Positions 1 to 8,588 are shown, counted from the first letter of the stretch. The stretch: DNA of 56,358 nt from PZPK01 sp963974595 (GCA_963974595.1 CAXBDA010000012.1:1-56358); one strand, 5' to 3'. Translations and numbers: made by a program. Notes: a model not told the origin generated them from the letters alone.

Positions 1-459
1 TTGAAGTATTTAAAAGCGTACTTTTCTGGGGAAAACATACCCGCTTGGTTAAAGTTGATTCCGCAATATAAACTGAAAAACGAACAGGATTTGCAGTCAA
101 AATTAGAGCATATTGACGCACAGCAAGGCGAAGGTTTAATGCTCCATAAGGGCACGTCTTTTTATCATGCTGGGCGAGGTGATGACTTGCTTAAACTGAA
201 AACCTATCAAGATGCCGAGGCAAAGGTCATTGGCTACTCTGCAGGGAAAGGTAAATATCGAGGCCTGACAGGCGCGTTATTGGTTGAGGCAAGCAATCAG
301 GTGCAGAAAGGAAAAATCTTTAAAATAGGTAGTGGACTTGCAGATGCCGATAGAAGAATGCCACCTAAAGTCGGCAGTATTATTACTTATAAATACCTTG
401 GCTTAACATCGAAAGGCCTCCCGAGATTTGCAAGTTTTATGCGGGTCAGGAATAGATAA
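1..459 (+). CDS. ATP-dependent DNA ligase, C-terminal part (cut by window edge)
   Basis: This is the C-terminal half of a small ATP-dependent DNA ligase of the LigE type found in proteobacteria, which seals nicks using an adenylated lysine. The visible part has nucleotidyltransferase motif IV (EGLMLHK) and motif V (LLKLK), followed by a short OB-fold region containing GKGKYRGLTGALLVE and the family ending GLPRFASFMRVR. The motif I lysine and the true start lie upstream of the window, so the first codon shown is not a proven start. The gene runs convergently into waaF, with 15 bases between the stops. Many relatives carry a signal peptide and act in the periplasm, but the N-terminus is not visible here. 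Confidence 0.85.
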   Translation: MKYLKAYFSGENIPAWLKLIPQYKLKNEQDLQSKLEHIDAQQGEGLMLHKGTSFYHAGRGDDLLKLKTYQDAEAKVIGYSAGKGKYRGLTGALLVEASNQVQKGKIFKIGSGLADADRRMPPKVGSIITYKYLGLTSKGLPRFASFMRVRNR

Positions 460-474
460 TGTTAATCTCGGGCA

Positions 475-1506
475 TTAGTTGCTAGTAGTCAAGGCATCGA
501 TGCTACTAATTATTTGTTCGGGCATTAATTTCGTTAAACATTCGAGATGATTAAGTGGGCAGGTTCGCTTAAAGCATGGGCGGCATGGGATGTCGGTATG
601 CAAAATGGCGACTTTATCACAAAGAGGCGGTGTATATAGCGGGCTGGATGAGCCATAAACGGCCGCTAAGGGGCGTCCCAATGCGGCAGCAATGTGCATT
701 AGCCCCGAGTCATTGCTAACGACAGCCGCTGCTAGAGACATTAGGTCGATCGCCTCACCCAGTGATGTGTCTCCCGCTAGGTTGTGGCCATGCTGTTGCA
801 GAGATTGCGGAAGCCGTTTGATGATTTCAGCGGCAACCGGTTTGTCTTTGGCTGATCCAAAGAGCCAAACTTGCCAACCCTTATTAATTAAAGCTTCTGC
901 AACGGCAGCGTAATGCTCTTCTGGCCAGCGCTTGGCCGGGCCGAATTCAGCACCGGGGCAAAGCGCGAGTATCGGGCGGTCTTGGTTGAGTTTATTGTTA
1001 AGCAGAGCTTGGTTTCTATTCTCTTCATCAAACTGTAACTGAGGCCGAAGTAATGCAGGTAAGTCTGATGCTTGGCTGACTTGGCTTTTGGGCCAAGCGA
1101 GTGCCCGGTAGCGATCAACCATCAAAGGAAAATCTGTTTTGTTGCTTCTCAAATCATTGAGTAAACCGTAACGGGACTCGCCTTTCCAGCCAGTGCGTTT
1201 TTTGATACCTGCAAATAAGGGAATCAATGCTGATTTAAGTGAATTAGGTTGAGTAATCGCCCAGTCATATGTACCCGCTAATTCTCGCCCTAAACGCCAG
1301 CGAACAGGCACGTTTAGCTCACCATGTCCAAGCGGCATTCTAATGGTGTTATCGACTTCTGGCATACGCGTTAGCATGGGTCGGCACCAGTCAGGTGCCA
1401 TAACATCGAGTTGTGCGTCAGGGTGAAGCTGTTTAATCGCGCGGTATAAGCTGTGAGACATTACCATATCGCCAACCCATGAAGGGCCAATTACTAAAAT
1501 TCTCAT
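475..1506 (-). CDS. waaF: ADP-heptose:LPS heptosyltransferase II
   Basis: A GT9-family glycosyltransferase that adds the second L-glycero-D-manno-heptose to the LPS inner core at the cytoplasmic face of the inner membrane. The N-terminus RILVIGPSWVGDMVM is the typical WaaF opening. The CPGAEFGPAKRWP motif (about residues 183-195) and the SNDSGLMHIAAALGRP segment near residue 265 are nucleotide-sugar binding signatures of heptosyltransferases. At 343 residues the length is normal. It lies 49 bases downstream of hldD on the same strand, so the heptose donor synthase and its transferase probably share a transcript. Confidence 0.93.
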   Translation of the reverse strand: MRILVIGPSWVGDMVMSHSLYRAIKQLHPDAQLDVMAPDWCRPMLTRMPEVDNTIRMPLGHGELNVPVRWRLGRELAGTYDWAITQPNSLKSALIPLFAGIKKRTGWKGESRYGLLNDLRSNKTDFPLMVDRYRALAWPKSQVSQASDLPALLRPQLQFDEENRNQALLNNKLNQDRPILALCPGAEFGPAKRWPEEHYAAVAEALINKGWQVWLFGSAKDKPVAAEIIKRLPQSLQQHGHNLAGDTSLGEAIDLMSLAAAVVSNDSGLMHIAAALGRPLAAVYGSSSPLYTPPLCDKVAILHTDIPCRPCFKRTCPLNHLECLTKLMPEQIISSIDALTTSN

Positions 1507-1555
1507 GCTTTGATGCCTTTAACCCGTTTTGAAAGCTATTTACTTATTCACTCAG

Positions 1556-2494
1556 TTATTTATTCAGCCACGCCATATATTCAGCCACGCCTTCGGAAAC
1601 CGATTTAAATTCACCGTCATAACCGCTTGCCCTGAGCTTGTTAATATCCGCTTGGGTAAAACTCTGATAGCAACCTTTTAAATGATCCGGGAATGGAATG
1701 TACTCGACTTGGCCTTTACCGTGATGTTTAATCACCGCGTCAGCAACCGCTTGAAATGGCTCTGCTCTGCCGGTGCCTAAGTTAAATATGCCCGACTTGT
1801 CCGGATTGTTCCAAAACCAGAGTTTGGTTTTGCAGACATCGCCCACGAAAATAAAATCACGCTTTTGACCACCGTCCGGAAAACCATCGCAACCCGCAAA
1901 TAGTTTAGGGTTAGCGCCTTCATTTATTTGTGTATTCAGGTGATACGCGACGCTGGCCATGCTGCCTTTGTGCTGTTCATGAGGACCATAAACATTAAAA
2001 TAACGAAAGCCAACAACTTGCGATTTGATGGTCGGCAATAAGCGGCGTACATAGTTATCGAATTGCAATTTTGAATAGCCATATACATTGAGTGGCCCTT
2101 CGTATTGCTTCTCTTCGATAAAGGTTTCAGTGTCGCCATAAGTGGCTGCAGATGAAGCGTAAAGGAAGGGGATTTCGCCATCAATACAATAATGCAGCAG
2201 GTCTTTTGAGTAATCGTAGTTGTTTTCCATCATGTACTTACCGTCCCACTCAGTCGTGGAAGAGCAAGCGCCTTCATGGAAAATGGCTTCGATGCCCATT
2301 TCTTCACCCGAAACAATCAGACCAATAAACTCATCTTTGTCCATATAGTCAGCGATGTCGAGGTCAACTAAGTTGACGAATTTCTGGCCGTCAGTCAGGT
2401 CATCAACCACTAAAATATCATTTCGACCCATTTCATTGAGCGCTTTCACTATATTGCAGCCGATAAAACCGGCACCACCTGTTACTACAATCAT
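1556..2494 (-). CDS. hldD: ADP-L-glycero-D-manno-heptose 6-epimerase
   Basis: HldD (RfaD) converts ADP-D-glycero-D-manno-heptose to the L-glycero form, the last step of heptose donor synthesis for LPS core. It is an extended short-chain dehydrogenase: the N-terminal NADP-binding glycine motif is VTGGAGFIGCN (residues 4-14), a FHEGACSST segment follows near residue 92, and the catalytic YxxxK is YGYSKLQFDNY near residue 140. The length of 312 residues matches the family. It is first in a minus-strand pair with waaF. The kinase/adenylyltransferase hldE of the same pathway lies about 13 kb away, on the far side of the pseudaminic acid locus. Confidence 0.94.
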   Translation of the reverse strand: MIVVTGGAGFIGCNIVKALNEMGRNDILVVDDLTDGQKFVNLVDLDIADYMDKDEFIGLIVSGEEMGIEAIFHEGACSSTTEWDGKYMMENNYDYSKDLLHYCIDGEIPFLYASSAATYGDTETFIEEKQYEGPLNVYGYSKLQFDNYVRRLLPTIKSQVVGFRYFNVYGPHEQHKGSMASVAYHLNTQINEGANPKLFAGCDGFPDGGQKRDFIFVGDVCKTKLWFWNNPDKSGIFNLGTGRAEPFQAVADAVIKHHGKGQVEYIPFPDHLKGCYQSFTQADINKLRASGYDGEFKSVSEGVAEYMAWLNK

Positions 2495-2676
2495 TGGGTC
2501 ACCCTAAATGTATTGATGTATGTTTACTGATCGTCGTTTTCTGAGAAGTAACATAATAAACGGGCTTAATATTTCGATCCAGCAAAAGCCAATAAATAGT
2601 TATGCCGCTTATGTTTCTAAGGATCATCTGGTAGAGTGCGTTTGACTAAGTGGAGCGAATATAAAGGTGATCAGAG

Positions 2677-3492
2677 GTGGAAAATAATTCCGTCAATAAG
2701 TTGGTTAAGCGGCCCACTATTGCAGCTGTTTTAATCTCAAAAAACGCGGCATCGGTGCTTGATGATTGTTTGGAAAGTGTGGCATGGGTTGATGAGATCA
2801 TCATTCTGGATAATGGTAGTGATGATGAGTCGCTAGAAATAGCTCAGAAATATAACGCAAAGGTTATTGTAGAAACGCAATGGCATGGTTTTGGCCCGCA
2901 GAGGCAACTTGCTCAATCTCATACCTCTGCCGATTGGTTGTTCTGGATCGATACCGATGAACGCGTGAGTGATGACTTAAAACATAGCCTAGAAACCCTG
3001 TTGACCAGCGAAGACCTCGACCCACAGAAAGCCTATAGCGTGCCTAGAATTAGTGACTTTTTTGGTCGCCTAATGCGCCATAGTGGTTGGTATCCAGATA
3101 AGGTCGTACGTTTTCATCATCGTTTAAGTTACCAATATAATGACGCGCAGGTGCATGAAAAGCTAGACGTAGCCAATGCAAATGTTGAAGGTCTTACTGG
3201 CGATCTGATTCATCTGACCTCTGAAGATTTTTGTGACTACTTTAGTAAATCGGCACGCTATGCCGAGAACTGGGGGCGAGAGCGTGCAGAGAAAGGTAAA
3301 ACGATTTCCATAGCAGGTATTGTGCTGAAAATGTTAGCGGCATTTATTCGAGTCTATGTTGTTAGGGCAGGATTTCTAGACGGCAAGCATGGCTTGTTGC
3401 TCTCTATTCAGACCAGTCATTATGTCTTTAATAAGTACTTTTCCTTGTGGGTTTATAGCAAGGGCTATCGCACTCTTCCTCAAAAAAAATAA
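2677..3492 (+). CDS. waaE: LPS core glycosyltransferase, GT2 family, WaaE-like
   Basis: A GT2 (GT-A fold) glycosyltransferase of the WaaE/KdtX type, which adds a glucose to inner-core heptose in several enterobacteria. The substrate in this organism is inferred. Visible motifs are the nucleotide-binding start AVLISKNAASVLDDCL, the DEIIILDNGSDDES segment, and the metal-binding DxD-type WIDTDERVSDDL near residue 90. The start is GTG with an AAAGGTGA ribosome-binding-type sequence just upstream. It heads a plus-strand run of three genes (this, a GT4 enzyme, a hexapeptide acetyltransferase) and is divergent from hldD. Confidence 0.82.
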   Translation: MENNSVNKLVKRPTIAAVLISKNAASVLDDCLESVAWVDEIIILDNGSDDESLEIAQKYNAKVIVETQWHGFGPQRQLAQSHTSADWLFWIDTDERVSDDLKHSLETLLTSEDLDPQKAYSVPRISDFFGRLMRHSGWYPDKVVRFHHRLSYQYNDAQVHEKLDVANANVEGLTGDLIHLTSEDFCDYFSKSARYAENWGRERAEKGKTISIAGIVLKMLAAFIRVYVVRAGFLDGKHGLLLSIQTSHYVFNKYFSLWVYSKGYRTLPQKK

Positions 3493-3512
3493 GCTGGGTA
3501 TTCAGATATAAC

Positions 3513-4547
3513 ATGTCATCGAAGCATATTTGTCATATTAATTTAGCCAAAGGTTTTCACGGTGGTGAGCGGCAAACGCTTAACTTGATTCGTGAGCTGA
3601 AGGTGCTGGGCGTTGAACAGAGCTTGATTTGCCACCCGAAAGGACCCTTGAGGCAGGAAGTTGAAGCTTTGGGTGTTAATACTCAAACGGTTTCACACTG
3701 GCTAAAGGGCCATGGACGACGTTCTCCTAGTGATCTGATGCATTGTCATTGTGGCCGAGGGGTCCATTGGGCGGCACTGCAACATAAACTGTATAAGCAG
3801 CCTTATATCATTACCCGTCGAGTCGACAATCCCATCAAGACAAATGGCTGGGCAAAATCGGCTTACCAAAATGCCCGTTTACTGGTTTGTGTCAGCCAAG
3901 CCGTTGTGTCGGAAGTACACAAAGTAAATGCCCAAATCAAGGCGGTCGTTATTCCCGATAGCTTTTCTGGGTTTGAAGTAGAGCCAGATAAAGTCGCAAA
4001 AATTCGCGCGGGTTATGCGGGCAAGTTTCTAATCGGCCAAGCAGGTAAATTATTAGAACACAAAGGCTTTCGTTATACGGTTGCCGCCGCTGAGAGAGTA
4101 AAACAGCAGCATCCAAATGCTCATTTTTTGATTCTGGGGGATGGCCCCCTCCGAGAGGAGCTGGCTGCTAGCACTAAGGACTTAGACAATGTCTCGATGC
4201 TGGGTCATAAGGAGGATATCGGCAACTACCTTGCTGCCTTAGATCTCTTTGTCTTCCCCTCTGTCACTGAGGGTTTAGGTTCAACAATTCTAGAAGCGAT
4301 GCAATTGAACATACCGGTATTAGCGACGCGTGCAGGCGGTATACCTGATTTGATTGAGGACGGTGTCAATGGTCGGCTAGTAGAGCCAGCCAATGCAGAG
4401 GCGCTTTCTGCTGCAATGGGAGAGTTGATTGAGTCGCCACAAGAGCGGGAAGCTTATGTAAAGGCTTCTGGGGAGCGTTTACAGCGTTATTCTCCTGAGC
4501 ATGTTGCTGAAGAATATATGGCGGTGTATGAGCCTTTTGTTCGTTGA
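3513..4547 (+). CDS. GT4-family glycosyltransferase (LPS core)
   Basis: A GT-B fold, GT4-family retaining glycosyltransferase, probably acting on LPS core. The N-terminus HICHINLAKGFHGGERQTL is the acceptor-domain glycine-rich start. The C-terminal donor domain has GQAGKLLEHKG and ILGDGPLREEL, and the E-x7-E motif in EGLGSTILE, followed by AGGIPDLIEDGVNG. At 344 residues it is of normal length. It starts 20 bases after waaE and is probably cotranscribed with it. The sugar transferred cannot be read from sequence. Confidence 0.85.
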   Translation: MSSKHICHINLAKGFHGGERQTLNLIRELKVLGVEQSLICHPKGPLRQEVEALGVNTQTVSHWLKGHGRRSPSDLMHCHCGRGVHWAALQHKLYKQPYIITRRVDNPIKTNGWAKSAYQNARLLVCVSQAVVSEVHKVNAQIKAVVIPDSFSGFEVEPDKVAKIRAGYAGKFLIGQAGKLLEHKGFRYTVAAAERVKQQHPNAHFLILGDGPLREELAASTKDLDNVSMLGHKEDIGNYLAALDLFVFPSVTEGLGSTILEAMQLNIPVLATRAGGIPDLIEDGVNGRLVEPANAEALSAAMGELIESPQEREAYVKASGERLQRYSPEHVAEEYMAVYEPFVR

Positions 4548-4585
4548 TAGACAAAATATACCAAATTAAGCGGATATAGGAATAA

Positions 4586-5074
4586 ATGGCAATGAAGTTA
4601 ATAATGAAGTGGCTGACTACAAATGATCCAACCAAGAAGTTTGCTATCGAATGCCAATTGATGGCTCTGTTTAGCGGTAGATCAAGGTTTCTACGCAAGT
4701 ATTTCCAGCGGCGTATATTCTATCGGTATGGATGTGATATTAGCCACACCGCAAGAATTGATGAAAGCGTCGTTTTCGGTCACCCTTTGTGTGTTGTCAT
4801 TGGGTCCAATGCAGTCATTGAGCGAAGCTGTCGAATTTATCAAGGTGTAACCGTTGGTGCAAATTTGGCTGGAGATAATAGCATGCCTTTAATTAAGCAG
4901 AATACCACGGTCTGTGCTGGTGCCAAATTGATAGGCGGAATTGTGATTGGTGAAAACTGCATTATTGGTGCTAATGCTGTGGTGACCAAAAATGTCCCAG
5001 ATGACTCCGTAGTGGTGTCAGCGAATAAAATTATTTCCAATAAGTCTGCACCGGCAGGTCTTAACAGTAGATAA
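4586..5074 (+). CDS. Serine acetyltransferase-like hexapeptide-repeat transferase
   Basis: A left-handed beta-helix acetyltransferase of 162 residues resembling CysE or colanic-acid-type O-acetyltransferases. Irregular hexapeptide repeats run from about residue 50 to 150, including VVIGSNAVIERSCRIYQGVT, IGGIVIGENCIIGANAVVTK and a V-P-D-D-S end. It lacks the long N-terminal helical domain of true CysE, so an O-acetyl transferase acting on a sugar is more likely than cysteine synthesis. It is third in the waaE-GT4 run, 38 bases after the GT4 gene, supporting a role in core or surface glycan acetylation. It ends 2 bases from the convergent CatB-like gene. Confidence 0.75.
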   Translation: MAMKLIMKWLTTNDPTKKFAIECQLMALFSGRSRFLRKYFQRRIFYRYGCDISHTARIDESVVFGHPLCVVIGSNAVIERSCRIYQGVTVGANLAGDNSMPLIKQNTTVCAGAKLIGGIVIGENCIIGANAVVTKNVPDDSVVVSANKIISNKSAPAGLNSR

Positions 5075-5076
5075 GA

Positions 5077-5721
5077 TTATTGCTCACTTTTCGCGATCAA
5101 CATTTCAGGGTTCCACATTAAAGAGACATTTTCTTTGATCTTAGCGTCACCCCAATCCCACCATTTTATTTCTAGTAATTTGGTGATTATTTCTTGTTCA
5201 AATCTATACCGTATAATTTTTGCGGGCACTCCGCCCACTATTGCATATGGAGGAACGTCTTTCGTGACGACTGCTCCTGCAGCTATAACCGCACCATCCG
5301 AAATAGTAATACCTGGAAGCAAACTCACATTTGAGCCAATCCAAACATCGTTTCCAATTTCAATTTGTTCGTTACTCGCATATTTCTCAATGCTCCTATT
5401 ATCAGAAATGAACTCATATTTCTTATGGAAAAAGAAAGCGTGTATAGACACTGTTGATAAAGGGTGGTTTCCACCTGCAAGGTTACAAAATGCGCCTATT
5501 GATTTAATAAACTTGGGTTGCTCCCAAAACTGTTCATAACCTGTTGAATATTTTCCAACAGTGAATCCATAATGCCTATCTGATATATAACGAGAGCCTT
5601 CCTTAAATTTCCCATACTTATCTCTGCTAGTTCGTTTAATGAATGCGAGTAGAATCAAGTGAAAGGGGTTCAATATGACTTTCTTTCTACGCTTGCTTAA
5701 GAGTTTGCCATACCTATTCAA
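5077..5721 (-). CDS. CatB/WbbJ-type hexapeptide O-acetyltransferase
   Basis: A xenobiotic acetyltransferase-family (XAT) left-handed beta-helix enzyme of 214 residues. It has a GGNHPLSTVSIHAFF segment near residue 78, which in the family carries the catalytic histidine, then hexapeptide repeats IGNDVWIGSNVSLLPGITIS, DGAVIAAGAVVTKDVPPYA and the ending IVGGVPAKIIRYRF. In a surface polysaccharide locus it most likely acetylates a sugar, using acetyl-CoA, rather than chloramphenicol. The reading frame begins with TTG at 5721; no better in-frame ATG is seen, so the start is uncertain. It is AT-rich like the genes that follow it. Confidence 0.78.
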   Translation of the reverse strand: MNRYGKLLSKRRKKVILNPFHLILLAFIKRTSRDKYGKFKEGSRYISDRHYGFTVGKYSTGYEQFWEQPKFIKSIGAFCNLAGGNHPLSTVSIHAFFFHKKYEFISDNRSIEKYASNEQIEIGNDVWIGSNVSLLPGITISDGAVIAAGAVVTKDVPPYAIVGGVPAKIIRYRFEQEIITKLLEIKWWDWGDAKIKENVSLMWNPEMLIAKSEQ

Positions 5722-5875
5722 AAGGGTTTTTGAAGGTTTGATAAATTATAAATATGATTTTTTAACATTGCTATTTAATCAGCCGCGGTTAACTAATTCC
5801 ACTGGGCTTGTCTCCCTATTCATGGCGGTAGGTTGTGCTATCAATCAGATGCTGTAATTTGTTTCTTGTGATAGT

Positions 5876-6601
5876 TTAAGTTGTGCCTGAATCTACCCTA
5901 TATACCTGTCCAGTTATAGATGAAGATTTGTCCATCAATAAAAATAGAACTGTCTGAGCTACGCTGGATAATGTCGTTGCTTTTTTTAACGATGTTCTAT
6001 TGTATATTCTATTTTTCATATCGTTGCCCAAGTTTGCACTCATTTCAGTTTCCATAAAGCCAGGGCAGACACAATTAGACCTAATTCCTTTTTCCCCCCA
6101 TTCTCTAGCTGTATTTTTAGAAAAAGCCTCTAGAGCACCTTTAGTGGAGGCATACATGGCTAAACCTTTATATCCTGTATGGGCAGAGATAGACGAGATG
6201 TGAATTATAGAACCTTCGATTTTATTTAATAGCATATTTCTGATGATTAGTTTAGTCATGAGCATTGGAGCAAAAACATTGATGCGATACATTGACTCTA
6301 GAGGCAGTAGCTTTAAGTTGGTTACTATGTCGTCATAGGCTATCGCAGCATTATTTACCAAGCCTAAAAAAGGGCCATGTTTCTTAATATTCTGTTTAAA
6401 AAAAACTTCTAGTTCATCAATTGCTCCGATATCAAAATCGAAGTGATGGTATCGGTTAGGGAATTTATCCAATAATTTCTTGGTAGCATCACTTGTAGAC
6501 CGGCTTACACCTACAATACTAAAGTCAGAAGACTCTAGTATTAACTTAACAATCTCCAGCCCAACACCTTTGGAGTCACCTGTAACGAGTATTGACTTCA
6601 T
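5876..6601 (-). CDS. SDR-family oxidoreductase (FabG-like), last gene of the pseH-acp block
   Basis: A classical short-chain dehydrogenase of 241 residues. The cofactor motif is TGDSKGVG (residues 7-14), NNAA appears near residue 90, and the catalytic Ser-Tyr-Lys lie in HISSISAHTG and YASTKGALEAF. I chose ATG at 6601 because GAGGG stands just upstream and the preceding ligase stops at 6603; a 16-residue longer form starting at 6649 would overlap the ligase. FabG-type enzymes reduce 3-oxoacyl-ACP, and this gene is coupled to an acyl carrier protein and an acyl-activating ligase, so reduction of an ACP-bound or free acyl group is a reasonable inference. A sugar substrate remains possible. Strongly AT-rich. 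Confidence 0.82.
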   Translation of the reverse strand: MKSILVTGDSKGVGLEIVKLILESSDFSIVGVSRSTSDATKKLLDKFPNRYHHFDFDIGAIDELEVFFKQNIKKHGPFLGLVNNAAIAYDDIVTNLKLLPLESMYRINVFAPMLMTKLIIRNMLLNKIEGSIIHISSISAHTGYKGLAMYASTKGALEAFSKNTAREWGEKGIRSNCVCPGFMETEMSANLGNDMKNRIYNRTSLKKATTLSSVAQTVLFLLMDKSSSITGQVYRVDSGTT

Positions 6602-6602
6602 T

Positions 6603-7805
6603 TTACCCTCTAGATTTTTTTCCAGTTCGTGAATATTTGATTTGATCAACTTGCTTCAATAATGAAGGTATTTTCCACTCTTGGAGGCTGTTTCTTAATA
6701 GTTTTTTGATCTCTTTCTTCTTTAATGTGAGGTCTTCAGACATAAGTAATTCAGCAATTAATACCTTTCCCATAACGGAGTTATTTCGGGGGGTAACTTT
6801 ACAGTCTTTAATATATTCCAAGCTGCAAAGGAGTTCTTCAATTTCATTGGGGTCGACATTATACCCACCAATATTGATAAATTCAGAATTCCTAGCAATA
6901 AATTTGAAGCTGCTATCTGATAAAATTTCTACAAAATCTCCAGTATTAACCCATTCTTCGCCTGAATTATTTGAAGGCATTAGAGTTGAATGAATATGCA
7001 GAATGCCGTTTTTTATTAAAACTTTACTTTTAATGTCCTTTGGAACGGTGAATACCTCATCGTTAGATGAAAATAGTACACCAAACTCAGTACTTGCATA
7101 AATATTATTGACTTTAGCTACCGGAAAAATCTCTTTAGCTTCTTCTATCATGTGTATATTAGATTTCTCACCGCCAAAACTAACAGTTCTTACTGATAGA
7201 TTCTTAACTTTGCTATTTTGAAAATAATGTCTAAAAAATGTAGGAGTCATTGAAATGTTAGTTACATTTAATTTGTTGATTAGATCAATATGATTGGTGT
7301 TTTTTAATTTAAATAGGTTTATTAAAGTTGCGCCATTTAGTAGTACTTGGAAAAAAACTTGAAGACCAGCGAAATGAGTAGGATTATAACACTGCCCCCA
7401 TTTACTAGAATGATATCTTTTAGAAACTTTAGTCGTTCTAATTAAAGAATTTCTGTTATGGGTTATTCTTTTAGGTTTCCCAGTTGTTCCTGATGTAAGA
7501 AGGTTTAGTTCGAACTGTAGGTTTGTATCATTGACTAATTCAATAAGATGGCTCTTGTCTTTAACTATTTTTTTATTCGTTAAAAAACGAGTTTTCACGT
7601 TAGATACTATTTCTTCTTTCTCTGAAAGTAATAAATCGTTATCAATAAGGAATGTTGACTCATTGTTAATTAGGCTGATGATAATAAAGAGGTATACAGA
7701 GTAATCATCTTTATAATCAATAATACGGTCAGCTTCAGTTATATGATTTAGATCGTCAATCAGTTCATCATAGGTCTTTTCGATTTCTTCATCTATGTAA
7801 AACAT
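6603..7805 (-). CDS. AMP-forming acyl ligase (ANL superfamily), short form
   Basis: An adenylate-forming enzyme that would activate a carboxylic acid with ATP and load it on CoA or on the phosphopantetheine of a carrier protein. Visible ANL motifs are TSGTTGKPK (residues 104-112), YASTE (236-240), TGD (288-290), the hinge region around residues 302-313 and a C-terminal Lys in SRTGKKSR near residue 396. It has only 400 residues against roughly 500-550 for usual family members; the shortening is at the N-terminus. It starts on the last base of the acp stop codon, so the two are translationally coupled, which makes that carrier protein the likely acceptor. The acid used is unknown. Confidence 0.85.
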   Translation of the reverse strand: MFYIDEEIEKTYDELIDDLNHITEADRIIDYKDDYSVYLFIIISLINNESTFLIDNDLLLSEKEEIVSNVKTRFLTNKKIVKDKSHLIELVNDTNLQFELNLLTSGTTGKPKRITHNRNSLIRTTKVSKRYHSSKWGQCYNPTHFAGLQVFFQVLLNGATLINLFKLKNTNHIDLINKLNVTNISMTPTFFRHYFQNSKVKNLSVRTVSFGGEKSNIHMIEEAKEIFPVAKVNNIYASTEFGVLFSSNDEVFTVPKDIKSKVLIKNGILHIHSTLMPSNNSGEEWVNTGDFVEILSDSSFKFIARNSEFINIGGYNVDPNEIEELLCSLEYIKDCKVTPRNNSVMGKVLIAELLMSEDLTLKKKEIKKLLRNSLQEWKIPSLLKQVDQIKYSRTGKKSRG

Positions 7806-8035
7806 TATGCTCTCAGTTTTACTAACACTTCGCCAATGGTTGATACAACGCCATCTGAAAATATATCAATATCAAACTCTTCTTCAAGCATTACTGTTAA
7901 TGTAGCTAGATCAAGTGATTTTAATTCTAAGTCATGCCTTAATGACATTTCATCCTTTATAGACTCGATTGCAACTAAATCTTTATCTTCTCTAATGTCA
8001 TTTATTATCACGAGTAATTTTTCTTTTTCATTCAT
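7805..8035 (-). CDS. Acyl carrier protein, dedicated to the Pse locus
   Basis: A 76-residue acidic helical protein with the carrier-protein pattern LELKSLDLATLTVMLEEEF. Ser40 is the expected phosphopantetheine attachment site. The usual Asp before this serine is Lys here, while the Leu after it is kept. It overlaps the end of pseH by 4 bases and the start of the ligase by 1 base, so the three are almost certainly made together. This is not the housekeeping AcpP, which is more conserved and sits with fatty acid genes. It probably carries the acyl group that the neighbouring ligase activates. Confidence 0.82.
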   Translation of the reverse strand: MNEKEKLLVIINDIREDKDLVAIESIKDEMSLRHDLELKSLDLATLTVMLEEEFDIDIFSDGVVSTIGEVLVKLRA

Positions 8036-8568
8036 TGTGCTGCCCCCAGTATGATATGTTTTCTAAACTCTCTAAAGTTTAGCAAGTTACCTTTCCAGTT
8101 TTCTTTAGGTAATGTGAGTTTAAAAAAATCGCCTTCTATTTTGTTTAATAGAAATCCAAATTTTATTTGTATTAGATAGTTTTCAATGTTGCTTTTTTTG
8201 ACTGTTGCAAGCAACTCATTGAAATCAAATTTATTATAACCAAGCTTCATTCCATAATATTGCATTTCCAGTCCAATACCTGACCCAATCAGCTCTGGTT
8301 TTAAATACATCCCTATTTCAGCTTTTTGACCTTCCACGATATTAATAAATGAAAAGACACCAATTGGACTATCTTTTTTTGCAACTAGATAATATAGCTT
8401 TGTGCTATTTTCTTTTAATGACTTTATAAAGTCTATATGCTCTTGAGCTTCAATAGTTGTAGTGCTGTTCATTTTATTGGCAATTTCTGGTGAGTTTCTC
8501 CACTTTAATACCATTTCTAACTCATCATTATCTAAGTCTGTAAAATTTTTAAATTTAATATCAATCAT
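8032..8568 (-). CDS. pseH: PseH-like N-acetyltransferase (UDP-4-amino-sugar acyltransferase)
   Basis: A GNAT-family acyltransferase of 178 residues. PseH acetylates the 4-amino group of UDP-4-amino-4,6-dideoxy-N-acetyl-beta-L-altrosamine, the third step of pseudaminic acid synthesis. Supporting features are the N-terminal VLKWRNSPEIANKMN segment typical of PseH and related RimJ-like sugar acetyltransferases, the central IGVFSFINI strand, and IGMYLKPELIGSGIG, which sits where GNAT proteins bind the CoA pyrophosphate. It starts a coupled block with acp, ligase and SDR. That raises the possibility that its donor is an acyl-ACP rather than acetyl-CoA. No strong Shine-Dalgarno sequence is seen, and its start is only 20 bases from the divergent pseG. 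Confidence 0.82.
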   Translation of the reverse strand: MIDIKFKNFTDLDNDELEMVLKWRNSPEIANKMNSTTTIEAQEHIDFIKSLKENSTKLYYLVAKKDSPIGVFSFINIVEGQKAEIGMYLKPELIGSGIGLEMQYYGMKLGYNKFDFNELLATVKKSNIENYLIQIKFGFLLNKIEGDFFKLTLPKENWKGNLLNFREFRKHIILGAAQ

Positions 8569-8588
8569 GGTGGCGTTTCTTTTGAGAA

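Noticed and set aside
5675..5857. Plus-strand 60-residue frame with hydrophobic stretches beside the CatB-like gene.
   Set aside because: It overlaps the start of the CatB-like gene, has no ribosome-binding site worth noting and no recognisable similarity; likely a by-product of low GC.
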